A stretch of 64,000 bases of DNA from Candidatus Pedobacter colombiensis. GTDB lineage: Bacteria; Bacteroidota; Bacteroidia; Sphingobacteriales; Sphingobacteriaceae. Positions 9,614 through 18,213 of the stretch are shown one piece after another. The position numbers and the translations under genes were made by a program. The stretch is from assembly GCA_029202485.1 (NCBI GenBank), contig CP119313.1, forward strand, positions 5,084,001-5,148,000, given 5' to 3'. The notes beneath the pieces are model-generated. The model was not told where the DNA came from. It saw nothing but the letters and a program-made list of their open reading frames with translations, and ran no database searches. Every line of letters starts with the position of its first letter. The first letter of the stretch is position 1.

Positions 9614-9766
9614 TGGGGCGCAGAAGGTGACCCAAATAAACCCTCATTACCAGATATGAAGAATAACCCTCCCAATGTTCCAGGCTATACTCCACCCAAA
9701 AGTTGAGCTCGTAAGGCGCGAAATCCAAACGGCCGGGGAACGGGATGGCTTGACAGGAATGGGTAG
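9614..9766 (+). pseudogene. Polymorphic-toxin tip remnant with internal stop
   Basis: The frame reads WGAEGDPNKPSLPDMKNNPP, NVPGYTPPKS, an in-frame TGA at 9704-9706, then ARKARNPNGRGTGWLDRNG and a TAG at 9764-9766. The NPNGRGxGWxDxxG pattern with a preceding PGYTPPK is typical of the C-terminal toxin domain in many RHS proteins (I recall it as polymorphic toxin type 37; unverified). The domain normally continues past this point, so the copy is both interrupted and truncated. An open frame on the opposite strand covers the same bases but I take it as a shadow. Confidence 0.5.
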
Positions 9767-9869
9767 CGAATTGCATTTGTAATTTAATTTCAAGCCCGCC
9801 CCACATCCCGGTTTGTTTTTTGCTCTCTAAAAGCTCCCTATAAGCCGTATAAAGCAAATCAATAGTGTT

Positions 9870-11078
9870 TTACCTGATTACCCTGCCCGTCTTATCTATG
9901 TTCGTTTTAAATGGATTTAAATACTCATCCACCAAAACGGCAAATTCACGGCGGGTAATGCTCCTATTTAAATCAAACTCATTTTTAAAATGATAGCTTG
10001 ACTTCCATTTTTTCTGAACTTCGGCATTTGTATTTTCCGGCGCCTTGTTTCCAACCATGCAAATCATGTTCAATGCAGCCCCAACGGTTATGTTAACATC
10101 CTTATAGTCATCAAACCAAATTTGGGCTTTATAGTAAAACTCTTTTATAGGCTCTTTTACTTCGGCAGTAGAGACCGCTTGCTCCGGATAGAAATTGGCA
10201 TCTCCATTTGTCAAAACAACCTTTAAGAATCCCGAAAGACCAATGAACTGAATTGACTTCCAATTGGGATCTCCCTGCTCAACATCCGCAAATGGTAATG
10301 TGGCCAACTTATGATTGATCAGTTCCTTTTGTATCTCCTTTAAGTCAGAAAGTGATGTTTTCGTTTTAAAAAACACCGCATAAGCTGCCGTAGCCCCAGC
10401 TGCCTGTCCACCGGCAAAACTTTCATTCCCCTGATTTAAGACAACCAGATTTTCCTGTTGAGGCAACAAAAAACTGTTAAGCAAGATGATATTCGCATTT
10501 GTATTATTCGTCAAATAACCCGAGCTAACACTTAACCGGTAAAGATTATTGCTATAACTTAATGGCTGCCACTGCTTAACTGCCCCACCCTTAAGTCCCA
10601 AAGCTTCATCTACATTTCCACTACCATCTGCATTAACAATCACCTCTGCTTTTATACTTCTTCCATCTTCCAGCAACACATTCCAGTTATTCCCGGACCT
10701 CTTTATCCGCGACCATTTTATATTCCTCAATACCGTTAAGTTCTTAATGCTGTCTGCCCAGGTTTTAAGTACCGAATTCGCGCTGGTTCCATCAATATAT
10801 ACCTTGCTTGTACTATCCTGAATTCCTTTAGCCAAACGCATCTTCTTTAAAAATTGAAACTCAAGACCAGAGCTGATATTTTTATCGGGCGGAGAGACAA
10901 CCAGGTCCGCCCCTTGAATCAACATGGTGGTTTTTACCCCCGAAATTGCGGATTGAAATCCTGATCCAATAGCATTATTCCCATTCCCAATCACTAAAAC
11001 CCCTGTTTTAATGGTTTGGGCAGTGGCAACCTGCGTAAATACCGAAATCACGAAAACAACAAACAATCCCTTTTTCAT
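9870..11078 (-). CDS. Secreted FAD-dependent oxidoreductase-like protein
   Basis: The 402-residue protein has a signal peptide (MKKGLFVVFVISVFTQVATAQ). Next comes a Rossmann beta-alpha-beta with a degenerate dinucleotide motif (VLVIGNGNNAIGSGFQSAIS) and a later ADGSGNVDEALG segment like the second FAD contact of glutathione-reductase-type flavoproteins (about residue 150). The last 60 residues (NRSITRREFAVLVDEYLNPF) resemble an S-layer-homology-type repeat. Substrate unknown. It is transcribed away from the aldehyde dehydrogenase across a 75-base gap. Export of an FAD protein by Sec and the loose GxGxxG motif leave open whether it binds cofactor. Confidence 0.6.
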   Translation of the reverse strand: MKKGLFVVFVISVFTQVATAQTIKTGVLVIGNGNNAIGSGFQSAISGVKTTMLIQGADLVVSPPDKNISSGLEFQFLKKMRLAKGIQDSTSKVYIDGTSANSVLKTWADSIKNLTVLRNIKWSRIKRSGNNWNVLLEDGRSIKAEVIVNADGSGNVDEALGLKGGAVKQWQPLSYSNNLYRLSVSSGYLTNNTNANIILLNSFLLPQQENLVVLNQGNESFAGGQAAGATAAYAVFFKTKTSLSDLKEIQKELINHKLATLPFADVEQGDPNWKSIQFIGLSGFLKVVLTNGDANFYPEQAVSTAEVKEPIKEFYYKAQIWFDDYKDVNITVGAALNMICMVGNKAPENTNAEVQKKWKSSYHFKNEFDLNRSITRREFAVLVDEYLNPFKTNIDKTGRVIR

Positions 11079-11153
11079 TTTGTATGTACTTATGTATATA
11101 TTTAGTTAACGATCTGCAATATCGACAAATGATCTTACCCGCTTAAATTAGTC

Positions 11154-12554
11154 ATGACACAAACTATCAATTCAATATTCGAAGCACAGCAAAAACATAA
11201 ATATACGCTTAGAAACAGCAATGCAACACAAAGAATTGATAAATTAAAAACTTTAAAGGCTACTATAGAGAAATACGAAAAGGATATTTACGCCGCCCTG
11301 CAATCCGATTTGCGCAAAAGTCGTTTCGAAACTGCTGTAACAGAGCTGTTTTTTATTTACAGTGAGCTGGATTTCGCAATAAAGAATATCGGCAAATGGA
11401 TGAAACCCAAACGCGCCGGAAAAAGTCTGGCAAGCTTAATGGCCAAAAATAGAATCTATTACGAACCTAAGGGCGCCTGCCTGATCATTTCCCCCTGGAA
11501 TTACCCCTTTCAACTAATGATGAGCCCCCTTTTGTCTGCAATTGCCGCCGGGAATTGTGCCATCTTAAAACCCTCAGAGCTAAGTCCAGCGACAAGTAGT
11601 ATCATTAGCAAAATCATCAAAGAATGTTTTGAAGAGCAGGAAATTTGCTGCTTTGAGGGCGATGCCACAGTATCAACAACCTTACTTAACCTCCCTTTTG
11701 ATCATATATTTTTTACAGGAAGCACCGTAATCGGCAAAATTGTGATGGCAGCAGCAGCCAAACATTTAACCTCAGTTACACTCGAACTTGGAGGTAAATC
11801 ACCTACCATAATAGACGAAAGCGCCAACCTCAAAAAAGCAGCAGAAAAAATCGCATGGGGAAAACTAGTCAATGCAGGTCAAACCTGCATCGCTCCCGAC
11901 TATATTTTAATCCCGGAAAAGAGGCAGGGAGAATTTATCCTTGAATATGCCCATGCAGCTACCCAGTTGTTTTTTAACAGTAACCAGCAGATCAATGAAA
12001 ATGCCTATGCAAAGATTATCAATGAAAAGCATTTCAACAGATTGATAAATTTAATGAATGAAGCAACCGAAAAAGGCGCCAAAATAGCATTTGGAGGAGG
12101 GAAAGACGAAGCCAGACAAACCATAAACCCAACAGTCCTTACTCAGGTCAACTTAGACTCGCGCATCATGAAAGAAGAGATCTTTGGCCCGATTTTGCCC
12201 ATCATCACCTATCAAACACCCGACGAAGCCATCGGGCAAATAAACAGTCGCGATAAGCCTCTGGCGCTATATATTTTTAGCGAAAACGCCAAAAACATCG
12301 ATCATATCATAAAAAACACTTCCGCCGGTGGCACCTGTGTTAACGATGTATTGATACACATTTCCAACTCCAAATTACCCTTTGGTGGAGTAAATAGCAG
12401 TGGAATGGGAAGCTGCCATGGTTTTTTCGGTTTCAAAACCTTCTCACATGAACGAGCAGTTGTCTTCCAGTCTGCAATGAACATGGGCAATATCGTTTAC
12501 CCACCTTACGAAGGTAAATACGGCTTATTAAAATGGCTTAAAAAACTAATGTAA
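11154..12554 (+). CDS. Aldehyde dehydrogenase family protein
   Basis: At 466 residues this matches the short, class-3-like aldehyde dehydrogenases that lack the N-terminal extension of class 1/2. Visible motifs are SPWNYPFQLMMSPL, cofactor motif FTGSTVIGK, LELGGKSPTI with general base Glu211, and NAGQTCIAPDY with catalytic Cys245. EEIFGPILPI and the C-terminal LPFGGVNSSGMG are also present. The reaction is NAD(P)-dependent oxidation of an aldehyde to the acid in the cytoplasm; the substrate cannot be told from sequence. A hydrophobic/basic end (WLKKLM) recalls the membrane-tail region of fatty aldehyde dehydrogenases. It converges on the ygiD-like gene with 2 bases between them. Confidence 0.9.
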   Translation: MTQTINSIFEAQQKHKYTLRNSNATQRIDKLKTLKATIEKYEKDIYAALQSDLRKSRFETAVTELFFIYSELDFAIKNIGKWMKPKRAGKSLASLMAKNRIYYEPKGACLIISPWNYPFQLMMSPLLSAIAAGNCAILKPSELSPATSSIISKIIKECFEEQEICCFEGDATVSTTLLNLPFDHIFFTGSTVIGKIVMAAAAKHLTSVTLELGGKSPTIIDESANLKKAAEKIAWGKLVNAGQTCIAPDYILIPEKRQGEFILEYAHAATQLFFNSNQQINENAYAKIINEKHFNRLINLMNEATEKGAKIAFGGGKDEARQTINPTVLTQVNLDSRIMKEEIFGPILPIITYQTPDEAIGQINSRDKPLALYIFSENAKNIDHIIKNTSAGGTCVNDVLIHISNSKLPFGGVNSSGMGSCHGFFGFKTFSHERAVVFQSAMNMGNIVYPPYEGKYGLLKWLKKLM

Positions 12555-12556
12555 GC

Positions 12557-13384
12557 TTAGCCAACCCTTACCGAAGTCATCGTTAAAGAACCACCAACCG
12601 CTTTATCATTAAATAAAGAAACATCTTCATTAGCAGTTTGCAGACCTAAAGTATACATCAATGGCAAATAATGTTCAGGTGTAGGAATTGCAAGCATAGC
12701 CTCCCTCCCTAAATTCCTGTAATCTGCCAATTGCTGGTGCTCACGATTTAAAATCAGGCTTTTAAATTTATCGTTCATTTCCAGGGCCCAATCATAGCCC
12801 CCTCCATGAATCATTTCCCAACTCATCATCCTTAAGTTATGCACCATGTTGCCACTTCCTAAAATCAGAATGCCCTTTTTTCGGAGTTCGTACAACTCTT
12901 TCGCAAGGTTATAATGATATGCTGCATCCTGGGTATAATCTATACTCAGCTGCAAAACAGGTATGATTGCCTCCGGATACATATGCCTTACGACAGTCCA
13001 TGCACCATGGTCAAGACCCCAATCGTGGTCTAGCCCCACCTCCGTGCTATGAATAAGTCCCGCAGTTTCCAAAGCTAAAGCGGGGCTGCCCGGAGCAGGA
13101 TAGTTCACATCGAATAATGCTTTTGGAAAACCTCCAAAATCGTGGATAGTTCTCGGAAAATCCATTGCAGTGATATGTGTGCCCTTGGTAAACCAATGCG
13201 CAGAAATGACTAAAACAGCCTTTGGCTGTGGAATATCCTTTGCAACATCCGCCCATTTGGTACTAAACTCATTGTCTTCAATTCCATTCATTGGCGATCC
13301 ATGACCAATAAACAAAACAGGCATTAAGATATCCTGATAAGGCAAATTGCTGGTAAAATTATTGAATTGAGATAAGGTCGACAT
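12557..13384 (-). CDS. ygiD: 4,5-DOPA dioxygenase extradiol family protein
   Basis: The 275-residue protein belongs to the class III extradiol (LigB-like) dioxygenases of the DODA/YgiD type. Metal-site regions include LFIGHGSPMNGIEDN (about 27-41), SAHWFTKGTHITAMD, DHDWGLDHGAWTVVRHMYPE with a conserved His, and LGSGNMVHNLR. YgiD-type enzymes open catechol rings such as L-DOPA using a bound divalent metal. The natural substrate here is unknown. The first 20 residues before DILMPVLFIGHG are longer than in E. coli; a later start at the internal Met of DILMPVL is possible. Confidence 0.85.
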   Translation of the reverse strand: MSTLSQFNNFTSNLPYQDILMPVLFIGHGSPMNGIEDNEFSTKWADVAKDIPQPKAVLVISAHWFTKGTHITAMDFPRTIHDFGGFPKALFDVNYPAPGSPALALETAGLIHSTEVGLDHDWGLDHGAWTVVRHMYPEAIIPVLQLSIDYTQDAAYHYNLAKELYELRKKGILILGSGNMVHNLRMMSWEMIHGGGYDWALEMNDKFKSLILNREHQQLADYRNLGREAMLAIPTPEHYLPLMYTLGLQTANEDVSLFNDKAVGGSLTMTSVRVG

Positions 13385-13538
13385 AACGTTAAAAATCTAT
13401 TAATTATAAGCCACAAAGTTATAACGAATTCCAGCCCTGATTGTTGACCTATGATAAGAAATACCAGCGCTAACATTTTAATACCGACTATTGAATAAAG
13501 TAGATTTAACTTAACTTAGCCGGGTAATTAAACTGACA

Positions 13539-14261
13539 ATGAGGAATTATTTTACCCTAATGCTCTGCCTGTGCTTCATTTCGGCCTTTTCGGCAAAGCC
13601 AAAACACCAATACGTTAAAATAAAGACAGATCTGGGCGAATGCATCATCCAACTGTACAATGAAACTCCACAGCATCGCGACAATTTCCTTAAATTAACA
13701 GAAAAAGGAACTTACAACGGCACTTTATTTCATCGGGTAATCAAAGATTTTATGATCCAGGGTGGAGATCCTGACTCCAAAAATGCAGTTAAAGGCGCAC
13801 TACTGGGTGAAGGAACCGTAGGCTACACCGTGCCCGCCGAGTTTCGTGATAGCCTTTTTCATAAAAAGGGTGTATTAGCCGCAGCAAGAGACGATAATCC
13901 GGAAAAAGCATCCAGTGGCAGTCAATTTTACCTGGTACAAGGTAAAAGATTTACAGACGAACAACTGGACGCCCTGGAGAAAAACCGCCTGAAATTTAAA
14001 CTTCCGGAATGGCAAAGAGAAGTCTATAAAACACTGGGTGGCACGCCACATTTAGACAGAAACTATACCGTTTACGGAGAAATAGTGCAAGGTATAGACA
14101 TGGTAGATAAAATTGCTATCCTGGAAACAGATGGCAACAACAGACCTGTAGCCGATGTAAAAATGACCATTACCATTTTAAAACGTCGGGAAGCAAAAAA
14201 ACTCGAAAAAGAACTCACTAAACAAGAAAAAGCACATCGCAATGAAAATCATATCCTATAA
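13539..14261 (+). CDS. Secreted cyclophilin-type peptidyl-prolyl isomerase
   Basis: A signal peptide (MRNYFTLMLCLCFISAFSAK) precedes a cyclophilin domain: YVKIKTDLGECIIQLYNETP, then LFHRVIKDFMIQGGDP with the catalytic Arg of FHRV, and SSGSQFYLVQGK. An insertion in the middle (about 145-175) is common in Bacteroidota cyclophilins. It should speed proline isomerisation of exported proteins in the periplasm. It is the first gene of a tight operon: its last 20 bases overlap xthA, followed by hutI and hutG. A Lys/Glu-rich tail (RREAKKLEKELTKQEKA) is likely coiled coil. Confidence 0.9.
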   Translation: MRNYFTLMLCLCFISAFSAKPKHQYVKIKTDLGECIIQLYNETPQHRDNFLKLTEKGTYNGTLFHRVIKDFMIQGGDPDSKNAVKGALLGEGTVGYTVPAEFRDSLFHKKGVLAAARDDNPEKASSGSQFYLVQGKRFTDEQLDALEKNRLKFKLPEWQREVYKTLGGTPHLDRNYTVYGEIVQGIDMVDKIAILETDGNNRPVADVKMTITILKRREAKKLEKELTKQEKAHRNENHIL

Positions 14262-15012
14262 CGTCAATGGCATCCGCTCTGCCTCTACCAAGAACTTTTT
14301 CGGTTGGTTGCAAGAGACCAATGCCGACATGATCTGCCTGCAGGAAGTTAAAGCACTACCATCACAAATACCCGAAATCATTGGTTTAATAGAACAATTG
14401 GGCTATCATCACTACTGGTTCCCAGCCGAGAAGAAAGGATACAGTGGAGTTGCTATCCTCACTAAAATAAAACCAAACCATGTTGAATATGGTTGTGGTG
14501 AAGAATGGATTGATAAAGAAGGAAGAATTTTAAGAGCTGATTTCGATGAATTCTCCCTAATGAGCCTTTACATGCCTTCAGGATCCAGTGGCGATGAGCG
14601 CCAGGTTAAAAAGTATGAATTTATGCGATTCTTCGACACCTATATTGCTGACTTACGGAAAGAACACCCTAGCATGATCATTTCCGGTGATTACAACATC
14701 TGCCATACCGCGATTGACATTCATAACCCGAAATCAAATGCCAACTCTTCCGGCTTCCTGCCAGAAGAACGCGAATGGATGGAATTGTTCTTACACAACG
14801 GTTTTATAGACACTTTCAGGCACTTTAACAAAGACCCGCATCATTATACCTGGTGGAGTTTCAGAGCCAACTCAAGAGCAAAGAATCTGGGCTGGCGTAT
14901 CGATTACCACCTGGCAACACAACCGATGTTGAACAAATTGAAAAATGTAACCATTCTGGCCGATGCCATTCATTCTGATCACTGTCCTGTTTTATTGGAA
15001 TTAAACCCTTAG
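14242..15012 (+). CDS. xthA: Exodeoxyribonuclease III
   Basis: The 256-residue protein is a full-length ExoIII/AP endonuclease. It shows SYNVNGIRSA with the metal-site Asn, CLQEVKA with the metal-binding Glu, SGDYNICH, GWRIDYHLAT and the closing HSDHCPVLLEL with the catalytic Asp-His. It nicks DNA at abasic sites and removes blocked 3' ends in base excision repair. Its start lies inside the end of the cyclophilin gene (20-base overlap) and its stop is 2 bases before hutI, so translation is probably coupled. Confidence 0.95.
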   Translation: MKIISYNVNGIRSASTKNFFGWLQETNADMICLQEVKALPSQIPEIIGLIEQLGYHHYWFPAEKKGYSGVAILTKIKPNHVEYGCGEEWIDKEGRILRADFDEFSLMSLYMPSGSSGDERQVKKYEFMRFFDTYIADLRKEHPSMIISGDYNICHTAIDIHNPKSNANSSGFLPEEREWMELFLHNGFIDTFRHFNKDPHHYTWWSFRANSRAKNLGWRIDYHLATQPMLNKLKNVTILADAIHSDHCPVLLELNP

Positions 15013-15014
15013 CC

Positions 15015-16259
15015 ATGTCAGACCTACTCATTACCAATATCCGCTCATTAGTTGGTGTACACCCTGAGAACACACGCTTTTTAAGGGGAAACCAGATGCA
15101 AAACCTTCCGGCAATAGAAAATGCCTGGCTTTTATGTGAAGGAGAAGAAATAAAAGACTTTGGCCCTATGGACCAGCTACCGGAACATTTACCAAATTAC
15201 ATCGTGACGCACGATGCAAATGGTGGTTTTGTCTTCCCTTCATGGTGCGATTCTCATACACATATCGTCTTTGCCGCCTCAAGAGAAGAAGAGTTTGTCA
15301 TGAAAATTGACGGCAAAAGCTATGAAGATATTGCAGCAGCAGGGGGTGGAATTTTAAATTCAGCAAGGAAGTTACAAGTCGCTTCAGCCGATGAATTGTA
15401 TGATTCTGCAACACAACGCTTAACTGACATGATCAGACAAGGTACCGGAGCTGTAGAAATAAAAAGCGGCTATGGCCTTACAACAGACAGTGAATTAAAA
15501 ATGCTGAGGGTTATCCGTAAGCTAAAAGAGAACTTTCCCATCCCTGTTAAAGCCTCTTTTCTAGCAGCACATGCTTATCCTCCGGCTTATAAAGACAACC
15601 ACGAAGGTTATATCAAACTGATCATAGAAGAAATGCTTCCTAAAATAGCAGATGAAGGTCTTGCAGATTATATGGACGCATTTTGCGAACAGGGCTTTTT
15701 CTCTGTGGATGACACCGATAGATTGCTGCAAGCAGGAGCGAAATACGATTTAAAACCTAAGATCCATGCCAATCAGCTTTCGGTATCCGGCGGTGTACAG
15801 GTCGGTGTAAAACACCAGGCTATTTCTGTAGATCATTTGGAAGCTACTGATGATGCAGTCATTGAAAGCTTAACGGCAAGCAACACCATCGCAACCTTAT
15901 TGCCTTCCTGCTCATTCTACATCAACATCCCCTTTGCCAATGCCAGAGGGCTGATCAATGCAAACATTCCTGTAGCTGTGGCAACTGATTATAACCCTGG
16001 CTCCACTCCTTCGGGAAACATGAACTTTGTGGTATCACTGGCCTGCATTAAACTACGAATGCGTCCCGAAGAAGCCATAAACGCAGCAACAATCAATGGA
16101 GCTGCAGCAATGGAATTGAGTTCAGCAATAGGCAGTATCGCCAAAGGCAAAAAGGCCAACCTGTTTATCACCAGACCAATGTCTTCCCTTGCATTTCTGC
16201 CTTATAGTTTTGGTCAGCCTCAAATAGAAACCATCGTATTAAACGGCAAAATAAGCTAA
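15015..16259 (+). CDS. hutI: Imidazolonepropionase
   Basis: A 414-residue amidohydrolase of the HutI family. It has the metal motif WCDSHTHIVFAASREEEFVM, substrate-site GAVEIKSGYGLTTDSELKML, metal His in AAHAYP and in KIHANQLS, and ATDYNPGSTPSGNM with the catalytic Asp. It hydrolyses 4-imidazolone-5-propionate to N-formimidoyl-L-glutamate, the third step of histidine degradation. Its stop overlaps the hutG start by one base, so both enzymes are made together. The earlier enzymes (HutH, HutU) are not in this window. Confidence 0.96.
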   Translation: MSDLLITNIRSLVGVHPENTRFLRGNQMQNLPAIENAWLLCEGEEIKDFGPMDQLPEHLPNYIVTHDANGGFVFPSWCDSHTHIVFAASREEEFVMKIDGKSYEDIAAAGGGILNSARKLQVASADELYDSATQRLTDMIRQGTGAVEIKSGYGLTTDSELKMLRVIRKLKENFPIPVKASFLAAHAYPPAYKDNHEGYIKLIIEEMLPKIADEGLADYMDAFCEQGFFSVDDTDRLLQAGAKYDLKPKIHANQLSVSGGVQVGVKHQAISVDHLEATDDAVIESLTASNTIATLLPSCSFYINIPFANARGLINANIPVAVATDYNPGSTPSGNMNFVVSLACIKLRMRPEEAINAATINGAAAMELSSAIGSIAKGKKANLFITRPMSSLAFLPYSFGQPQIETIVLNGKIS

Positions 16260-17230
16260 TGAACGGCCTTAAAATATACAGTGCGGCAGAACTCACTTCC
16301 TTAACCAATCCGCGGGAAGGAGAGATTAAATTGGGCCAGAAAGTCCAATCTGTATCCGCATTAGATGAAATTGCGACCTCAACCGCTCAATTTGTGCTGC
16401 TCGGTATCCCCGAAGATATTGGTGTCCGGGCCAACCATGGTATTGCCGGGGCGGCCTCTGCCTGGCACCCAACCCTTAAAGCGCTCCTTAACATCCAAAG
16501 CACCCCCTTTTTTAAGGGTGATGAACTCTTGGTACTCGGCCACTTTACTTTCTCAACCCCATCCGAAGAAGGCATCCCCCATCTACAGCAAAAAGTAGAG
16601 GAGATCGATGCGCTGGTTTACCCGGTAATTCAAAAAATCGTTACCTCGGGCAAAATACCCATTGTAATTGGTGGAGGCCACAATAATGCCTACCCAATTA
16701 TCAAAGGGACTTCAATGGCCTTAAATAGGCCAATTGATGTCATCAATATAGATGCCCATGCCGATTTAAGACCTACAACAGGAAGACATAGCGGTAATGG
16801 ATTCAGTTACGCCATAAAAGATGACTTTTTAACGCGTTATGGCATATTTGGCCTCCACCAGAATTATAATAACAACGCGATACTCGAAACCATAGCTGCA
16901 AACCAACACATCTATCCGGTCTTTTTTGATGATCTTCTCAAAGGCGACCAGTCCGTCTTCACTGCCTGGGCTAACCTCCTTAAAAAAACAGGGACAACCA
17001 CCGGGTTAGAGCTCGATCTGGACTGCATAGAGAATTTACTATCAAGCGCCATGACACCTTCAGGCTTCACTTTAAACGAAATCAGAAGACTAATATTGAC
17101 CTCCACTAAAAAATTTACGTATTTACACATTTGCGAGGGCGCTGTTGCGCTAACTGACGGCAGATCGAGTCAGAGCACGCCAAAGACCATAACTTACCTT
17201 ATAAGCGATTTTATCAAGTCACAAAAATAA
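16259..17230 (+). CDS. hutG: Formimidoylglutamase
   Basis: An arginase-family enzyme of 323 residues. The manganese-site motifs are PIVIGGGHNNAYPIIKG (about 135-150), NIDAHADLRP (about 161-170), HSGNGFSYA and LELDLDCIE (about 250). It hydrolyses N-formimidoyl-glutamate to glutamate and formamide, the last histidine-degradation step, taking the product of hutI directly upstream. The single-base overlap TAATG suggests coupled translation. GGGHNN instead of GG(D/H)xS is the form I know from Bacteroidota members annotated as formimidoylglutamase. Confidence 0.88.
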   Translation: MNGLKIYSAAELTSLTNPREGEIKLGQKVQSVSALDEIATSTAQFVLLGIPEDIGVRANHGIAGAASAWHPTLKALLNIQSTPFFKGDELLVLGHFTFSTPSEEGIPHLQQKVEEIDALVYPVIQKIVTSGKIPIVIGGGHNNAYPIIKGTSMALNRPIDVINIDAHADLRPTTGRHSGNGFSYAIKDDFLTRYGIFGLHQNYNNNAILETIAANQHIYPVFFDDLLKGDQSVFTAWANLLKKTGTTTGLELDLDCIENLLSSAMTPSGFTLNEIRRLILTSTKKFTYLHICEGAVALTDGRSSQSTPKTITYLISDFIKSQK

Positions 17231-17311
17231 ATTCGATTTATATTTCTTACAGCCAGCACTCAATAGTCCTGAGGTTTCACTAAAAGCTTAAGATAATTAC
17301 AGAAGACGGCC

Positions 17312-17512
17312 TTATTGTTTCAAACGGTCAGCCCGCATTTTTAGTAACTCAGCAGGGAAACCCACTCTAGTTAGGGTCTCAATTGCTTTGTTAACTTTTT
17401 TTACAATGTAAGGATCATTACTACGGTCTTTAAGTTTAGTAACAACCCTATCCCTGGCAGGATCAAAAGCAAACCTCTCTAATTGCGCTTGAAATGTTTC
17501 TTCCTTTTTCAT
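17312..17512 (-). CDS. Small hypothetical protein next to the DUF6934-like gene
   Basis: A 66-residue charged protein from ATG 17512; a TTG at 17518 would add two residues. It reads KKEETFQAQLERFAFDPARD, then RVVTKLKDRSNDPYIVKKVN and KAIETLTRVGFPAELLKMRA, and is probably helical. No family is recognised. It starts 15 bases after the stop of the DUF6934-like gene on the same strand, so the two likely form one transcript. Confidence 0.5.
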   Translation of the reverse strand: MKKEETFQAQLERFAFDPARDRVVTKLKDRSNDPYIVKKVNKAIETLTRVGFPAELLKMRADRLKQ

Positions 17513-17527
17513 ATACAAATATATTTA

Positions 17528-17998
17528 TTATTTACGTAAAGCCATAAAAGCCTCATAATTAACATTTTTCTCAAACGGATACCACTGATCCTTTATCAAT
17601 CCATAAACTTCAAGAACTTTACTAATATCTTCCAGATTGGTCATTAATGCCATCTGATATAATCGTGTTCTTGTCGGAGTGCTACCTTCAGCAAAAATCA
17701 AAGCTCCAGGAACATAATTAACAAAATCAAGAACAGTAGCCGCAACAGTAGCTAATACTTTATCCCGATCACCATTATTTGATATAGAAAGGTCATCGAA
17801 TTTACCTGTTGCATCATTCAAGTCTCCAAATCCTAGATTATAGAACTTTTGCCCATTTATTTCAACAGATGTGTATTCAACCGCTTTTTTCACGTTGCCT
17901 TTCAAACCAATGCTTTGGAATGTAAATCTCGTTAAGCGAGGATCAGTGATAAAGTCATACCGCTCTTTATTAATATCACAAAGATAATATAAATTATA
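17528..17998 (-). pseudogene. DUF6934-like protein, apparently missing its normal start
   Basis: The frame shows the features I associate with DUF6934: YNLGFGDLNDATGKFDDLSI, DRDKVLATVAATVLDFVNYV, FAEGSTPTRTRLYQMALMTN and the ending YEAFMALRK. The only plausible start inside the open frame is TTG at 17903-17905. Yet family-like sequence continues upstream of it (YDFITDPRLTRFTFQSIGLK) for another 31 codons, to an in-frame TAA at 17999-18001, with no ATG or GTG. The gene is therefore probably 5'-truncated or hit by a mutation. A shorter protein from TTG (125 residues) remains possible. Function of the family is unknown. Confidence 0.5.
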
Positions 17999-18213
17999 TT
18001 AATTAACCAAAACGTAAATTTTGTGACAAATAGTAGCATTTCGAGCTAAATTCCAATATTTTGGATTATCCTTTTCTTATCGCAACATCTCTTCAATGAA
18101 TATCCTTCATTATCATAAAAAATACTTGAATTCTGGCGCAGGACGCGTATTAAAAGCAATCAAATCTTTTGGAGATATTAGATATATCGACACGAGATAA
18201 TATTTTTTCGCCT
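17999..18213. other. AT-rich spacer without a convincing gene
   Basis: With the upstream part of the DUF6934-like frame, 308 bases here (17906-18213) lack a clear gene. A 34-codon plus-strand ORF (18095-18199, MNILHYHKKYLNSGAG...) is the only open frame with ATG; I see no start signal or known family. Nothing else is evident. Confidence 0.4.

Noticed and set aside
9588..9857. Minus-strand open frame of 89 codons
   Set aside because: It lies antisense to a recognisable toxin-tip remnant on the plus strand and shows no start signal or domain.
18095..18199. 34-codon plus-strand ORF
   Set aside because: It has an ATG but no start signal, neighbours or recognised family; likely chance in a spacer.
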